This document shows positions 9,097 to 17,264 of a DNA stretch of 64,000 bases, piece after piece. The notes under the pieces are model-generated. The model did no database searches. It saw only the letters and a list, made by a program, of their open reading frames with translations, and had not been told where the DNA came from. Each line of letters starts with the position of its first letter. Position 1 is the stretch's first letter. The position numbers and the translations under genes were made by a program. The stretch is from assembly GCA_902576395.1 (NCBI GenBank), contig CACGVB010000003.1:1-64000 (forward strand). The letters are read 5' to 3'. Source of the stretch: an uncultured Pelagibacteraceae bacterium (GTDB taxonomy: Bacteria > Pseudomonadota > Alphaproteobacteria > Pelagibacterales > Pelagibacteraceae).

Positions 9097-10135
9097 CAGA
9101 CTTCATAGATTTCATTACTATCGCCCTGTCTATTTCACCAATCAATTTTCCAGTTTTTGTATCTACAACTGGAAATTTTTGATCTGTATCTACTAATTTA
9201 TCAATCAATGTCTCAATTTTTGAGTCGTGTGGAATATTATTAGATCCATTTTCAAATAATTTTTTTGTGTCATCGCAACATTCCTCCCTCATTACTTTAC
9301 TTGCACTTAATACTTTGTATTTTGGAACATCTTCGCAAAAATCTTTTACATATTGGTCTTTGGGATTTGCAACAATTTCCTCTGGTGTTCCAACTTGAGA
9401 AACTTCTCCATCTTTCATAATGGCGATATGATCTCCCATTTTTATTGCTTCTAAAAAATCATGAGTAATAAATACCATTGTCTTTTGTAATTTTTCTTGA
9501 ATTTTTAATAATTCGTCCTGCATTTCTCTCCTAATTAATGGATCTAATGCTGAAAAAGGTTCATCAAAAATTAAAATTTCTGGATCTACAGCTAATGCAC
9601 GAGCTAAACCCACCCTTTGTTGCATTCCTCCTGATAACTCTCTTGGGTAATTGTTGTGCCAACCTTCTAAACCAACCATTTTTAAAACTTCCATTGATTT
9701 TTCTACTCTATCATTTTTTTTATTTCCTCTAATCTCTAAACCATATCCAATATTCTCCACAACTGTTCTATGTGGAAATAAACCAAAGTGTTGAAAAACC
9801 ATGCTCATTTTATTTCTTCTTAAATCTAATAATTCTCTGCCACTCATTTTCGTAACATCAACATCATCCATTTTAACTGTTCCAGAAGTTGGTTCGATTA
9901 ATCTTGAAATACATCTAACTAAAGTTGACTTTCCACTTCCTGATAAACCCATTACAACAAATGTCTCACCTTTCTCAATTGAAAAGCTAACATCTTTTAC
10001 TGCAACTACATGTCCGGTCTTTTCTTGAACTTCTTTTATTGATAAGCTTTTATCTAAATCTTTAATTATTCTTTGTTCGTCAGAACCAAATAATTTCCAA
10101 ACATTTGAACACGTTATTTTTGGTTGATTATTCAT
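9089..10135 (-). CDS. proV: Glycine betaine/proline-type ABC transporter ATPase (first copy)
   Basis: A 348-residue ATPase of the ProV/OpuAA type. It shows the Walker A GLSGSGKST (residues 63-71), signature LSGGMQQR (167-174) and Walker B ILIFDEP (187-193). The start, with a GHVVAVKDVSF strand after a roughly 40-residue N-terminal extension, is typical of osmolyte importers. After residue 280 only a degenerate CBS-like region remains (FPVVDTKTGKLIGEIDR); in ProV/OpuAA relatives, CBS domains sense ionic strength. It is divergent from the fused permease gene at 10215 across 79 bases, so it shares a regulatory region with it although it is not in the same operon. A second, different ATPase is encoded at 15372. 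Confidence 0.92.
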   Translation of the reverse strand: MNNQPKITCSNVWKLFGSDEQRIIKDLDKSLSIKEVQEKTGHVVAVKDVSFSIEKGETFVVMGLSGSGKSTLVRCISRLIEPTSGTVKMDDVDVTKMSGRELLDLRRNKMSMVFQHFGLFPHRTVVENIGYGLEIRGNKKNDRVEKSMEVLKMVGLEGWHNNYPRELSGGMQQRVGLARALAVDPEILIFDEPFSALDPLIRREMQDELLKIQEKLQKTMVFITHDFLEAIKMGDHIAIMKDGEVSQVGTPEEIVANPKDQYVKDFCEDVPKYKVLSASKVMREECCDDTKKLFENGSNNIPHDSKIETLIDKLVDTDQKFPVVDTKTGKLIGEIDRAIVMKSMKSAS

Positions 10136-10214
10136 ATTTTGTTATTTTAATAACACAAAAATAGACAATATTTTTCTTTAAAAGTAAAATTATTTATTTT
10201 AAATTTTAGATTAT
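10136..10214. promoter_or_regulatory. Divergent intergenic region between proV and the fused permease gene
   Basis: This 79-base A+T-rich spacer separates the divergently oriented ATPase and permease genes, so it must hold promoters for both. I see no convincing -35/-10 pair or operator palindrome. No Shine-Dalgarno sequence of note precedes the permease ATG at 10215. Confidence 0.4.
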
Positions 10215-12338
10215 ATGTCATCTGAAGTAGCAAGTATCCAAGGAAAGCCAAATTCATCAAAAAATATTATTACATATTCTGTAATCTTAATAACATTTTT
10301 AGTTGCACTGTGGTTATCTTTTCAAAGCGAAGGTCCCTCAAAAATGCCAAAGGTTGTCACGGACCAATTTACATTTACAGCATGGGTAAACGAAGGTGAA
10401 GATTATTTAAAGAAAAATTATAGATGGATTACCAAAATAATAGCTAGTTATATTAAAAATGTATATTACTTCGTTGAAGATTTTTTGATCGACTCGCCCT
10501 GGTTATTAATTGCAGCATTAATATTTTTACCCTGTTTAATTGCAGGTGGTTTAAGATTAGGATTGTACTCTTTATTTGTCATTTATTTTTGGGGTGCAAC
10601 AGGAATGTGGGAACCATCTCTGCAAACGGTAGCATTGATGGGTTTATCAGTTTTATTATGTGTAGTAGTTGGAGTGACTCTAGGTGTGCTTTGTTCACAA
10701 AGTGACAGATTTGAAAATTTTATGAAGCCTATTTTAGATACAATGCAAGTAATGCCTGCGTTTGTTTATCTTTTTCCAGCTCTTTTCTTTTTTGGAATTG
10801 GAGGAGCGCCAGCAATATTAGCCACTATGATTTACTCGATGCCTCCAATAATAAGATTAACAAATACTGGTATAAGACAAGTTTCAGCAGAAACAATCGA
10901 ATCTGCAACCTCATTTGGATCAAGTAAGTTACAACTACTATTTAAAATTAAAATTCCACTCTCACTACCAAGTATAATGATGGGAATTAATCAGGTGATA
11001 ATGATGGCTTTAGCGCTTGTAGTTTTGGCATGTTTTATTGGAGCTGAAGGAATTGGTGGTCAAGTCTGGCAAGCAATTAGAAGACTTGATGTTGGATGGG
11101 CAATGGAAGGAGGACTCTGTATTCTCTTCATGGCAATAATGTTTGATAGATTTAGTATGTCATTTAGTAAAACGAAACAAATACTTCCATCGAACGTTCA
11201 AAAATTTTATTTACTTCCTCAATCTTGGGAAAAATTTACTATCGCAAGAATTATAGAAAAGCCTTTAGAATTTTTAGGTGGTTTAATTAATTTTGTTTGT
11301 ACAAATTTGACAAAATTTATTGCATATGTATTTGAATTTTGTATTTCGTTAGCAAATAGACAAACAGCAAGAGATATTAGTGAAATAATTTCTAGAAGAT
11401 ATTATATCATCCCATCTTTTTTACTTGTTCTGACTATATCATTCGTTGATTCTTATATTATAAGTATAGGATCATTTCCTGAAGAGTGGAGATTATCAAT
11501 AAGACAACCAATTTCTAATAGTGTAGAGTCTTTAACTGTTAATCCTAGTTTTATTGCATTTACAAAAGCTCTTAGAGGATTTGTATATCTTAAACTTTTA
11601 AGACCACTTGATATGTTCCTAACTCATGTGCCGTGGTGGTATACACTAGGGGTATTTGCATCAATTGGATATTTTACTGTTGGTATCAGATTTGCAATTA
11701 TTACAGCAATATTATTACTTTTTATTGGTGCTTGTGGGATATGGCCTCAATCAATGATTACATTATCATCTGTTTTGGTTTCCGTAGCTTTATGTTTTAT
11801 AATTGGAGTTCCGCTTGGAATAATTGCGTCTTACAATGAAAGATTTAGAAATGTTCAAAATGTAGTCTTAGATGCAATGCAGACATTGCCATACTTCTGT
11901 TATCTAATTCCTGTTTTGATGTTTTTTGGGGGAGGTATTGTTTCCGCTGTATTAGCAACAGTAATATACTCAATACCGCCAATCATTCGATTAACTTCTT
12001 TAGGTTTAACACAGGTATCTGGTACTTATTCAGAGGTATCACGTTCATTTGGGGGAACTCTTCTACAAACTTTAAACAAAATAAAATTTCCATTAGCAAT
12101 TCCAAGTTTAGTTATTGGATTTAATCAAACAGTAATTATGGCTTTCGCAATGCAAATCGTTACACCATTGATAGGTGGAAAAGGTTTAGGTTTGGAAGTA
12201 TTCAATGGGTTAGCAAGGTCTGACACGGGAAGAGGTTTAGCTGCGGGTATAGGGATTGTGCTATTAGCAATAATTATTGACAGAATTTCACTTGCTTGGA
12301 CCAAAAAACAAAGAGAAGCCTTAGGTTTAAAAAGCTAG
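10215..12338 (+). CDS. proW: Glycine betaine-type ABC transporter permease, two permease domains fused
   Basis: A 707-residue membrane protein made of two ProW-like permease domains in tandem, where family members usually have one (about 280-400 residues) and form homodimers. The first domain covers roughly residues 90-330 and ends with RRLDVGWAMEGGLCILFMA; the second covers about 430-690 and ends with ARSDTGRGLAAGIGIVLLA. Each has its own transmembrane bundle and coupling-helix region (SATSFGSSKLQLLFKIKIP and VSRSFGGTLLQTLNKIKFP). Fusion lets the two halves diverge. The binding-protein gene follows after 83 bases and carries its own promoter. Betaine, proline betaine or carnitine import is the likely role. 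Confidence 0.92.
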   Translation: MSSEVASIQGKPNSSKNIITYSVILITFLVALWLSFQSEGPSKMPKVVTDQFTFTAWVNEGEDYLKKNYRWITKIIASYIKNVYYFVEDFLIDSPWLLIAALIFLPCLIAGGLRLGLYSLFVIYFWGATGMWEPSLQTVALMGLSVLLCVVVGVTLGVLCSQSDRFENFMKPILDTMQVMPAFVYLFPALFFFGIGGAPAILATMIYSMPPIIRLTNTGIRQVSAETIESATSFGSSKLQLLFKIKIPLSLPSIMMGINQVIMMALALVVLACFIGAEGIGGQVWQAIRRLDVGWAMEGGLCILFMAIMFDRFSMSFSKTKQILPSNVQKFYLLPQSWEKFTIARIIEKPLEFLGGLINFVCTNLTKFIAYVFEFCISLANRQTARDISEIISRRYYIIPSFLLVLTISFVDSYIISIGSFPEEWRLSIRQPISNSVESLTVNPSFIAFTKALRGFVYLKLLRPLDMFLTHVPWWYTLGVFASIGYFTVGIRFAIITAILLLFIGACGIWPQSMITLSSVLVSVALCFIIGVPLGIIASYNERFRNVQNVVLDAMQTLPYFCYLIPVLMFFGGGIVSAVLATVIYSIPPIIRLTSLGLTQVSGTYSEVSRSFGGTLLQTLNKIKFPLAIPSLVIGFNQTVIMAFAMQIVTPLIGGKGLGLEVFNGLARSDTGRGLAAGIGIVLLAIIIDRISLAWTKKQREALGLKS

Positions 12339-12359
12339 CAAGAGCAACATTATTCACAG

Positions 12360-12389
12360 TTTACAAACTAGTATTTTTTGTTTTAGAAT
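12360..12389 (+). promoter_or_regulatory. Candidate sigma-70 promoter of the betaine-type binding-protein gene
   Basis: TTTACA at 12360-12365 and TAGAAT at 12384-12389 are separated by 18 bases, each one mismatch from the sigma-70 consensus. A purine-rich Shine-Dalgarno stretch AGAGAGGA (12409-12416) lies five bases before the ATG at 12422. A separate promoter would allow the binding protein to be made in excess over the permease, as is usual for such systems. Confidence 0.45.
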
Positions 12390-12421
12390 ATGACTTTAAT
12401 TAATTAAAAGAGAGGAAATAA

Positions 12422-13432
12422 ATGAGATTATCAAAAACAATATCAGCTCTATTTTTATCTTTCGTAATTTTATTTGCTAGTCTTACTCAGGCAAATGCGA
12501 AAAGATTACATGCTGCTATTGCTGACTGGACAGGTGGAATTATTACTTGTGAAGTTGCAGTAGGAATTCTTGAAAGAGAAATGGGCTATAAAATTAAACA
12601 AACAGTATTCCCTTCAGGAACTGGATTATGGGAAGCAATTGCTGCTGGTGAACTTGATTTTGCTTGTGAAAGCTGGCCAAGTTATGCAGAAGCAGATGAT
12701 GTTATGTTTAACGAAGATTTAATTTATGATGGTAAAGTTGTAAAATCATATAAGGGAGATGGAACAGTTGATCTTTTAGGAACAACTGGAATTATCGGTA
12801 TGTCTGATTACTGGATCCCAAGATATGCAGCTGAGAAATTTGGAATTAAATCTTGGAGAGATTTAAACAAATACAAAAAAGAGTTTGCAACAATTGAAAC
12901 TGGCGGTAAAGGAAGATTAATTGGATGTCCTGTAGCTGGTTGGAACTGTCACGACCAAAAAAGATTAGATCTTTTAGGAATCGACTTTCAAGCAGATGAA
13001 CTTGGAACAGAAGCTGCTGCAGTTGCAGAAGCTAAAGCTGCTTACATGAGAAAAGAACCATTCTTGTTATACCTATGGTCGCCACACTGGTTCTTTGGTG
13101 AGTTTGATATGGTTGGAGTAGGTCTTCCTGATTACAAAACTTGTGAAGGAGATACATTTACTGAAGCAAACAACTGGAAAACTTGCGGTACAGATGGATG
13201 GCCAGCAACTGGTTGGGATAAAGATTACACTATGAATTATGGAAATCCTGATACATTTGCTAAACCAGAACATGCTAAAGCAAAAGCTTTTTTTGAAAGA
13301 ATGAAGTTAGACAACTTAGACCAAGCTAAGATGCTTGTTGAAGTTGACATCAAAAAAAGAGACGTAAAAGAAGTTGTGAATGAGTGGTTAGACAACAATC
13401 CAGATAAATGGAAAAGTTGGTTACCTAACTAA
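12422..13432 (+). CDS. proX: Glycine betaine/carnitine-type ABC substrate-binding protein
   Basis: A 336-residue periplasmic binding protein of the OpuAC/ProX family. Residues 1-26 form a signal peptide ending ANA, just before KRLHAAIADW. Aromatic residues that build cation-pi boxes for quaternary amines are plentiful (ESWPSYAEAD, LWSPHWFFGEFD, NNWKTCGTDGWPATGWDKDY). Several cysteines suggest disulfides. The protein delivers ligand to the fused permease encoded just upstream. The neighbouring gamma-butyrobetaine hydroxylase and carnitine genes make a trimethylammonium ligand likely, but which one cannot be read from the sequence. A strong intrinsic terminator follows. Confidence 0.92.
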   Translation: MRLSKTISALFLSFVILFASLTQANAKRLHAAIADWTGGIITCEVAVGILEREMGYKIKQTVFPSGTGLWEAIAAGELDFACESWPSYAEADDVMFNEDLIYDGKVVKSYKGDGTVDLLGTTGIIGMSDYWIPRYAAEKFGIKSWRDLNKYKKEFATIETGGKGRLIGCPVAGWNCHDQKRLDLLGIDFQADELGTEAAAVAEAKAAYMRKEPFLLYLWSPHWFFGEFDMVGVGLPDYKTCEGDTFTEANNWKTCGTDGWPATGWDKDYTMNYGNPDTFAKPEHAKAKAFFERMKLDNLDQAKMLVEVDIKKRDVKEVVNEWLDNNPDKWKSWLPN

Positions 13433-13457
13433 AAATTAAACTTTTAAAAATAATTAA

Positions 13458-13487
13458 GGGCTTTGTGAAAACAGAGCCCTTTTTTTT
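13458..13487 (+). terminator. Intrinsic terminator after the binding-protein gene
   Basis: GGGCTTTGT at 13458-13466 pairs with ACAGAGCCC at 13471-13479 (one G-U pair) around a GAAA loop, followed by eight T residues. It lies 26 bases after the binding-protein stop and two bases before the ATG of the next gene. Confidence 0.9.
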
Positions 13488-13489
13488 AC

Positions 13490-14095
13490 ATGCATATAAT
13501 TCATAGAGGAATTGTAAATAAGAATTACAAAGAAAACTGTCTAAAGTCTTTTAGAGTATCCTTTAAAAGAAAATACGGAATTGAAACTGATATTCATGCA
13601 ACTAAAGATAATAAATTTATATGCTTTCATGATTTTACTTTAAGAAGAATTTTCAAAATTAATAAAAGTATTAAAAATATAAATTATGTAGATTTGAAAA
13701 AAATTAAGAGCCAAAAATTTAAAATACCTCTTCTAAGAGAGGTTTTAGAACTATCAAAAAACAAATTTCCAATATTTATTGAGATAAAACCATTACTAAA
13801 TAAAATGCTCTTATCTGGATTAATAGATGAGACTAAAGAATTTAAAAAATGTATTTTTATCTCTTTCAAACACAAAAATATCTACAATCTTTTAAAACTT
13901 AATTCGAAAGCTAAAGTTGGGATATCATTTTCTAATAAAGATAGTGTTAAGTCGATTTTGAAATATGGGCTAAATAAAAAAATAAAATATCTAATTTTAG
14001 ATAAAAAATTTTTAGATAATAAGAAAGTGCAAATCATTAATAAGGAAAAATATTACTACACAATAAAAAACTCGAAAAGAATTTTTAAAATATAA
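13490..14095 (+). CDS. Glycerophosphodiester phosphodiesterase family protein (short form)
   Basis: A 201-residue protein with the GDPD active-site motifs: HRG at residues 5-7, Glu32 and Asp34 in GIETDIHATKD, His47-Asp48 in ICFHDFTLRR, and Glu98 in PIFIEIK. The family hydrolyses glycerophosphodiesters such as glycerophosphocholine to glycerol-3-phosphate and an alcohol. It is shorter than the usual 240-260 residues and lacks the canonical C-terminal W-T-V-N. No signal peptide is seen. The HRG motif fixes the start at or very near this ATG, yet the ATG lies two bases after a terminator T-run and has no Shine-Dalgarno sequence. Choline release from glycerophosphocholine would fit the betaine context, as inference. 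Confidence 0.82.
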   Translation: MHIIHRGIVNKNYKENCLKSFRVSFKRKYGIETDIHATKDNKFICFHDFTLRRIFKINKSIKNINYVDLKKIKSQKFKIPLLREVLELSKNKFPIFIEIKPLLNKMLLSGLIDETKEFKKCIFISFKHKNIYNLLKLNSKAKVGISFSNKDSVKSILKYGLNKKIKYLILDKKFLDNKKVQIINKEKYYYTIKNSKRIFKI

Positions 14096-14123
14096 TGAAA
14101 ATAATAACCTTATATTTGAAAAT

Positions 14124-15257
14124 TTATGATTTATATTGTTTAAGATATTCTAATCTGCCAATTATCTCATCTCTATCCAGATAATATCCTTGAAGATGGC
14201 GATGACCTGAATTTGGATCAAAAGCTGTTCTACCGTGTAAAACACGCCTATTATTAAAAGAAAATATATCTCCTGGTCCTAGTCGAAATTTAATTTGAAA
14301 TTTGTCATCATGTAAAAGATTACCAAATCTGTGGTGAGCTTTATAAACTTTGTCCATTTGGTCTGGATGGCAGTCTAATGCATCCATAGTTGCAACACTA
14401 AATCTAATATCATGAAAATCTTTATCTTTTGTTAAACTAATTGCTGGAGCATGGAAGCTTCGGTGAGATTCTTGGGTATAATCTTTATCTCTAAACTTTA
14501 GAGGTACAGAGATTAATGTTTCAAAAATATCTTTTTCATTTTTTCTCAAATAATCAGCAACTGCAAAACCATCAATTGCAGAGGAATCTCCACCCTTTGC
14601 ATCATTTACTAAACAGTGTAAAAACTGATAACCAGGTGGTAATTCAAACCAAGGTAAATCCATATGATTTCTTAGAGCATGAGCTGTATAAGCAGAATTA
14701 TTTGGTTTTGGAATATTGATTACTTCAAAAGGAGTTTTAAAAAAGGTTTCTCTTACATGACTTATTCTATGAAGAATTTCAAAGCCTGATTTTTTTTCTG
14801 TAGGTGAATTTTTAACTATTGCTATACCTTTATGATGTAATAATTCTAACCACTTTATTAATCCTTCATCAGAATTAATTACTTCATCATGTTCAATACT
14901 TATCGACGAAAATTCGTTTTCCAAATTATTATCCCAAAGATGATAAGGTGAGACATATTCTTGTTTATTTTTAATTGTATAACAATTTTCTCTCAACCAC
15001 TTAGGATCATAATAACTTGTGTGGTCACCCTCACTCCACTCTATTTCTAATTTGCCATCACCATTTAAAGAATATTTTTTGGGATTTATTTCTTTTGATA
15101 CCTCTAAGATATTAAACATTCTATGTCTTGAGTCTTTATCATGTGCAGTAGGACAATTATCTCTTAACCACATGTAATTAAATTTACTTTCTTCACCGTC
15201 ATTCCAAGTAATTTGTAAATAAGTGCTGTTTTTTGCGATTTTAGAAATAGAATTCAT
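14124..15257 (-). CDS. Gamma-butyrobetaine hydroxylase-like Fe(II)/2-oxoglutarate dioxygenase
   Basis: A 377-residue protein with the two-domain layout of gamma-butyrobetaine and trimethyllysine hydroxylases. A small N-terminal domain (about 1-100) has the paired YMWLRDNC and KWLRENC motifs. A TauD-fold catalytic domain follows, with His198-x-Asp200 (RNHMDLPW), distal His341 and 2-oxoglutarate-binding Arg353 (GHRHLQGYYLDRDE). These positions are close to the iron ligands of human BBOX1. The zinc cysteines of the BBOX1 N-terminal domain are mostly absent. Expected reaction: 4-trimethylaminobutyrate to L-carnitine. Neighbouring betaine transporter and carnitine-degradation genes support this over trimethyllysine hydroxylation. 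Confidence 0.85.
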   Translation of the reverse strand: MNSISKIAKNSTYLQITWNDGEESKFNYMWLRDNCPTAHDKDSRHRMFNILEVSKEINPKKYSLNGDGKLEIEWSEGDHTSYYDPKWLRENCYTIKNKQEYVSPYHLWDNNLENEFSSISIEHDEVINSDEGLIKWLELLHHKGIAIVKNSPTEKKSGFEILHRISHVRETFFKTPFEVINIPKPNNSAYTAHALRNHMDLPWFELPPGYQFLHCLVNDAKGGDSSAIDGFAVADYLRKNEKDIFETLISVPLKFRDKDYTQESHRSFHAPAISLTKDKDFHDIRFSVATMDALDCHPDQMDKVYKAHHRFGNLLHDDKFQIKFRLGPGDIFSFNNRRVLHGRTAFDPNSGHRHLQGYYLDRDEIIGRLEYLKQYKS

Positions 15258-15371
15258 AATAAATAATTATCTAAAATCAAAAAAATTTCAATTCAATTAA
15301 TAGTTGAATTTAATAAAGTTATTTTATTGTTGATTTGCTTTGATGTACTAAAAGAACTAAACTTTAAATAA
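15258..15371. promoter_or_regulatory. Divergent intergenic region between hydroxylase and second ATPase
   Basis: A 114-base A+T-rich spacer separating the divergent gamma-butyrobetaine hydroxylase and the second ProV-like ATPase; promoters for both must lie here. On the minus strand GATAAT, about 12 bases before the hydroxylase ATG, is a possible -10 box. No good -35 box, operator or small RNA is evident. Confidence 0.35.
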
Positions 15372-16397
15372 ATGTCTAAAATCGAAATCAATAACGTATA
15401 CAAAATTTTCGGTCCAAAACCTGACAGTGTTCTTAAAATGGTACAAGAAGGAGCTTCAAAAGAAGATGTTCTAGAAAAAACTGGACATACAGTTGGATTA
15501 GATAATGTATCTTTAAAAATTGAAGAAGGAGAAACATTTGTTTGTATGGGTTTATCTGGATCAGGAAAATCAACATTAATTAGACACTTAAATAGATTAA
15601 TAGACCCAACCTCTGGAGAAATTCTAGTAGAAGGCAAAGATGTTACTACTCTAAACAAAGAACAATTAATTGAGTTTAGAAGACAGAAAATGAGTATGGT
15701 ATTTCAACGATTTGGGCTATTCCCACACAAAACAGTTTTACAAAATGTTGGTTACGGACTCGAAATGCAAGGTATGGAGCTTGAAAAGAGAAATTCTGTT
15801 GCTATGGAAAAGATCGAGTCTGTCGGTTTGACTGGATTTGAAAATCAATATCCTGCACAGCTTTCTGGAGGTATGCAACAGCGAGTAGGTCTTGCAAGAG
15901 CTTTAGCTACTGACACGGACATTATGTTAATGGACGAAGCTTTTTCTGCATTAGATCCTTTAATTAGAAGTGATATGCAGAAACAACTTATAGACCTACA
16001 ATCAGAATTAAAAAAGACGATAGTATTTATTACTCATGATCTTGATGAGTCATTAAGGTTAGGAGATCATATTGGAATTTTGAATGCAGGAAAACTTGTT
16101 CAGGTAGGAACACCTGTAGAAATTATAATGAACCCTGCTGATGAATACGTTGAGGCATTTGTTAAAGACGTAAATAGAACAAAAGTTATAAAAGCAAAAA
16201 TTATAATGAAACCAGTAAATCAATCAGATCATATTGACAAATCAAGCTTGATAAAAGTTGAAGAAGACCAATTTATAGAGGAATTTCTACCTCAAGTTGT
16301 TTGTAGTAACTCTAATTGTGAGGTAGTTGATAAACAAGGAAATGCTAAAGGCTATATTTCTAATAAAGAATTGCAAGAATCACTTTCAAACTCATAA
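15372..16397 (+). CDS. proV: Glycine betaine/proline-type ABC transporter ATPase (second copy)
   Basis: A 341-residue ProV/OpuAA-type ATPase with Walker A GLSGSGKST (residues 60-68), signature LSGGMQQR (164-171) and a Walker B reading IMLMDEAFSALD. The usual Pro after Asp-Glu is Ala here, but the catalytic Glu is kept. After about residue 275 a short, degenerate CBS-like tail replaces the full sensor region. It is clearly homologous to, but distinct from, the ATPase at 9089-10135. No second permease or binding protein lies nearby, so it may serve the fused permease at 10215 together with the first ATPase, or a transporter elsewhere. It is followed after 15 bases by an oxygenase gene. Confidence 0.9.
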   Translation: MSKIEINNVYKIFGPKPDSVLKMVQEGASKEDVLEKTGHTVGLDNVSLKIEEGETFVCMGLSGSGKSTLIRHLNRLIDPTSGEILVEGKDVTTLNKEQLIEFRRQKMSMVFQRFGLFPHKTVLQNVGYGLEMQGMELEKRNSVAMEKIESVGLTGFENQYPAQLSGGMQQRVGLARALATDTDIMLMDEAFSALDPLIRSDMQKQLIDLQSELKKTIVFITHDLDESLRLGDHIGILNAGKLVQVGTPVEIIMNPADEYVEAFVKDVNRTKVIKAKIIMKPVNQSDHIDKSSLIKVEEDQFIEEFLPQVVCSNSNCEVVDKQGNAKGYISNKELQESLSNS

Positions 16398-16412
16398 TTA
16401 GATTAAATAGTT

Positions 16413-17264
16413 ATGAAAAAAAGTTTAAGCAACATCGTTGATTTAGTTAAATACCCAATTCATGATTTACAATCTCCAAAGATCAAGAAAATAATTGAAA
16501 AATGTAAAACTGAATTAGATAGCTATAGTTGTTCGGTAATTCCTAATTTTATTTTACCAAATTCTTTAAATGTAATGAAAAAAGAATTAGAGCAACAGCT
16601 TAATGAAGTTTATATGTCTAAAGAAAGTATCAACGCATATCTTTATGCAAAAGACGATCCTACTCTTCCTAAAGATCACCCAAAAAGAATATTTATGGAT
16701 AGATTTAATGGATATTTAAATTCTGACTGTTTTGAAAAAAATTCGGAGATGAAATTTCTTTATGAAACTGAGGAATTATTAAAATTTGTATCTGCATGCT
16801 TAGGGATTGCACCTATATATAGATGGGCTGATCCTTTAGCCTGTCATGCATATAACGTTATGGAACCAGATGGAATATTACCTTGGCATTTTGATAGTTG
16901 TGAATTTACTTTAAGCCTCATGATCCAAAAACCAGAAGAAGGAGGAATATTTGAATATTGTCCAAACATAAGAGAACCAGGTAACGAAAAATTTGACGAT
17001 GTTAAAAAAGTACTAGCTGGAGATCGAACAAGAGTAAAACGACTTGAACTTGAACCAGGTGATTTACAAATATTTAAAGGTAGATTTACTATGCATAGAG
17101 TAACTAAAGTTATAGGAAAAACATCACGTTTTATGTGCATACCTGCGTATGTATTGGATCCCTGGAGAGTAAATACACCTGAACATTCAAAAGCAATTTA
17201 TGGAAAAGTATTGCCCATACATTTAGAAAGAAATAAAGTTAGATCCGATGGATTAACAGATTAA
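16413..17264 (+). CDS. Fe(II)/2-oxoglutarate oxygenase, BesD/ArpA-like
   Basis: A 283-residue oxygenase with a double-stranded beta-helix core: His159-x-Asp161 (LPWHFDSCEF), distal His228 (TMHRVTKV) and probable 2-oxoglutarate-binding Arg239 (GKTSRF). Overall it resembles the BesD/ArpA-like group of amino-acid oxygenases and halogenases. Radical halogenases replace the Asp of H-x-D with Gly or Ala; Asp161 is present here, so hydroxylation rather than chlorination is expected. Its stop overlaps the ATG of a short-chain dehydrogenase by one base, suggesting that the hydroxylated product is oxidised next. Substrate unknown; a free amino acid or quaternary amine is a reasonable guess. Subfamily naming is from memory of motifs. 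Confidence 0.75.
   Translation: MKKSLSNIVDLVKYPIHDLQSPKIKKIIEKCKTELDSYSCSVIPNFILPNSLNVMKKELEQQLNEVYMSKESINAYLYAKDDPTLPKDHPKRIFMDRFNGYLNSDCFEKNSEMKFLYETEELLKFVSACLGIAPIYRWADPLACHAYNVMEPDGILPWHFDSCEFTLSLMIQKPEEGGIFEYCPNIREPGNEKFDDVKKVLAGDRTRVKRLELEPGDLQIFKGRFTMHRVTKVIGKTSRFMCIPAYVLDPWRVNTPEHSKAIYGKVLPIHLERNKVRSDGLTD

Noticed and set aside
11633-11839. Additional open frames inside long genes, such as the 68-codon frame within the fused permease gene and opposite-strand frames in several CDSs.
   Set aside because: They lie fully within well-supported genes, have unnatural composition and show no protein family features.
12339-12421. Terminator between the fused permease and the binding-protein gene.
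   Set aside because: No stable stem followed by a T-run is present; the region looks like a promoter instead.
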